From assembly GCA_041581935.1 (NCBI GenBank), contig JBFICP010000222.1, positions 1 through 5,585 on the forward strand: 5,585 nt of DNA, given 5' to 3'. Positions 4,672-5,585 of this stretch are shown in pieces (position 1 is the first letter of the stretch; the number at the start of each line of letters is the position of its first letter). This DNA is from JAABYT01 sp041581935. GTDB taxonomy: Bacteria; Pseudomonadota; Gammaproteobacteria; HK1. A program made the position numbers and the translations under genes. The notes beneath the pieces were generated by a model, which did no database searches, was not told the origin of the DNA, and saw nothing but the letters and a program-made list of their open reading frames with translations.

Positions 4672-5585
4672 ATGAGCTACGACCGACCTTACGATGGCCT
4701 CAAGGTTCTCGACTTCAGTCAGGGAATCGCCGGGCCCTACTGTGGGGCACTGATGGCGCTCTACGGCGCCGACGTCATCAAGATCGAGCCACCGACAGGC
4801 GATTGGGCAAGAAAGCTCGGTACCGATTACGCCGGTCATTCGGTGCTGGATATATGCGCTAACCGCGGCAAGCGAAGCATCGCGCTCGATCTCAAGCACG
4901 CCGAAGGGCGCGCCGTGGCGCAGACACTTGCCGGCGAAACCGACGTTCTCATCGAAGGTTTTAGACCCGGTGTCGCCGATCGGCTCGGAATCGGATATGC
5001 CGAAATCAACGAACGCAATCCGCGTGTGCTCTATCTTTCGGTGAGCGGTTACGGGCAGCGGGGGCCGTTGCGCGAGGAGCCGTGCACGGACACCGTCATG
5101 CAGGCGTTCTCGGGGCTCATGTCCGTCAATAAAGGAAACGACGGCGCACCGCACCGCGTCGGCTTCCTTATCGTCGATATGGTGACGGGGCTATACGCGT
5201 ATCAGGCGTTGGCAACTGCACTGCATGCGCGTCGTGGGGTCGCGCACGGCCGTCATATCGATGTCAGCCTGATGCAGTCGGCGGCAGCCATCCAGGCTGC
5301 AAAAATCTCGGAGTTTGCGCTCGCGGATGGTGAGCCGCGGGTGCTCAATGCGCCGGCGGGAACTTACCCTACGAGCGATGGCTGGATCGCCATCACGCTC
5401 GTCACCGACGCTCACTGGGTAGCGATCTGCAAAGGGCTCGGCTTGCCCGGACTTATCGACGATCCGCGATTCATCGATTTTGAAACACGTGCCGAGCACC
5501 TGACGGCGCTCATCGAAATTCTCAACGATCGCCTGAAAACCAAAACGACGACGCATTGGTGCAGGCGCCTGGTAGAAGCCGGTGC
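4672..5585 (+). CDS. CaiB/BaiF class III CoA-transferase (C-terminus beyond the window)
   Basis: The reading frame is open from the ATG at 4672 to the right edge, giving 304 residues with no stop. Class III CoA-transferases move CoA between carboxylic acids through an aspartyl-CoA intermediate, in the cytoplasm. Family marks in order are L-K-V-L-D-F-S (10-16) with G-P-Y-C-G following, A-D-V-I-K-I-E-P (33-40), N-R-G-K-R-S-I-A-L-D-L-K (64-75), V-L-I-E-G-F-R-P-G-V (92-101), S-G-Y-G-Q-R-G-P (125-132), and V-D-M-V-T-G (168-173). D169 aligns with the catalytic Asp169 of formyl-CoA transferase, so the enzyme should be active. Family members are about 390-410 residues, so roughly 90-100 are missing here. 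The substrate cannot be read from the sequence; carnitine, bile acid, oxalate, racemase-type and aromatic acid branches all share these motifs. The ribosome binding site is weak (CGGA 4 nt before the ATG). Confidence 0.9.
   Translation, partial: MSYDRPYDGLKVLDFSQGIAGPYCGALMALYGADVIKIEPPTGDWARKLGTDYAGHSVLDICANRGKRSIALDLKHAEGRAVAQTLAGETDVLIEGFRPGVADRLGIGYAEINERNPRVLYLSVSGYGQRGPLREEPCTDTVMQAFSGLMSVNKGNDGAPHRVGFLIVDMVTGLYAYQALATALHARRGVAHGRHIDVSLMQSAAAIQAAKISEFALADGEPRVLNAPAGTYPTSDGWIAITLVTDAHWVAICKGLGLPGLIDDPRFIDFETRAEHLTALIEILNDRLKTKTTTHWCRRLVEAG

Noticed and set aside
4531..5154. A 207-codon open frame on the minus strand over the CoA-transferase start
   Set aside because: It lies antisense to a gene with clear family motifs and shows no domain or ribosome binding site of its own.

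Overview
This is a GC-rich window with codon use and gene families typical of Proteobacteria (DUF1127 small protein, GcvA-like LysR regulator, NDUFA9-like dehydrogenase, SLT lytic transglycosylase, class III CoA-transferase). A beta- or gammaproteobacterium is the most likely source, but no RNA gene or marker allows a firmer placement. It looks like ordinary chromosome: no mobile element, CRISPR array, tRNA or rRNA was seen.

Layout: (1) Positions 1-62, minus strand: the first 20 codons of a LysR-type regulator running off the left edge. (2) 63-195: an AT-rich divergent control region with a perfect inverted repeat next to the start of the following gene. (3) 196-408, plus: a 70-residue arginine-rich DUF1127 protein. 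(4) 409-507: a spacer holding a 19-bp imperfect RNA stem whose 3' arm is the apparent ribosome binding site of the next gene. (5) 508-1635, plus: a roughly 10-helix membrane protein of unrecognised family, apparently with an internally duplicated E-x2-N...W-x-Y motif. (6) 1641-2567, minus, convergent with the membrane protein and 5 bp away: an NDUFA9-like atypical SDR protein. (7) 2568-2639: a short divergent promoter region. (8) 2640-4478, plus: an exported protein with a large unrecognised N-terminal region and a C-terminal SLT lytic transglycosylase domain. (9) 4479-4671: a spacer with a 10-bp palindrome. (10) 4672 to the right edge, plus: a CaiB/BaiF-type CoA-transferase, cut off after about 304 residues.

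The most connected part is the left third. The LysR regulator is divergent from the DUF1127 gene, and the DUF1127 gene is probably co-transcribed with the membrane protein through a structured leader that could hide its ribosome binding site. Some DUF1127 proteins bind RNA, so translational coupling or autoregulation there is a testable idea, not a demonstrated system. The SDR, transglycosylase and CoA-transferase look like independent transcription units with no obvious shared pathway.
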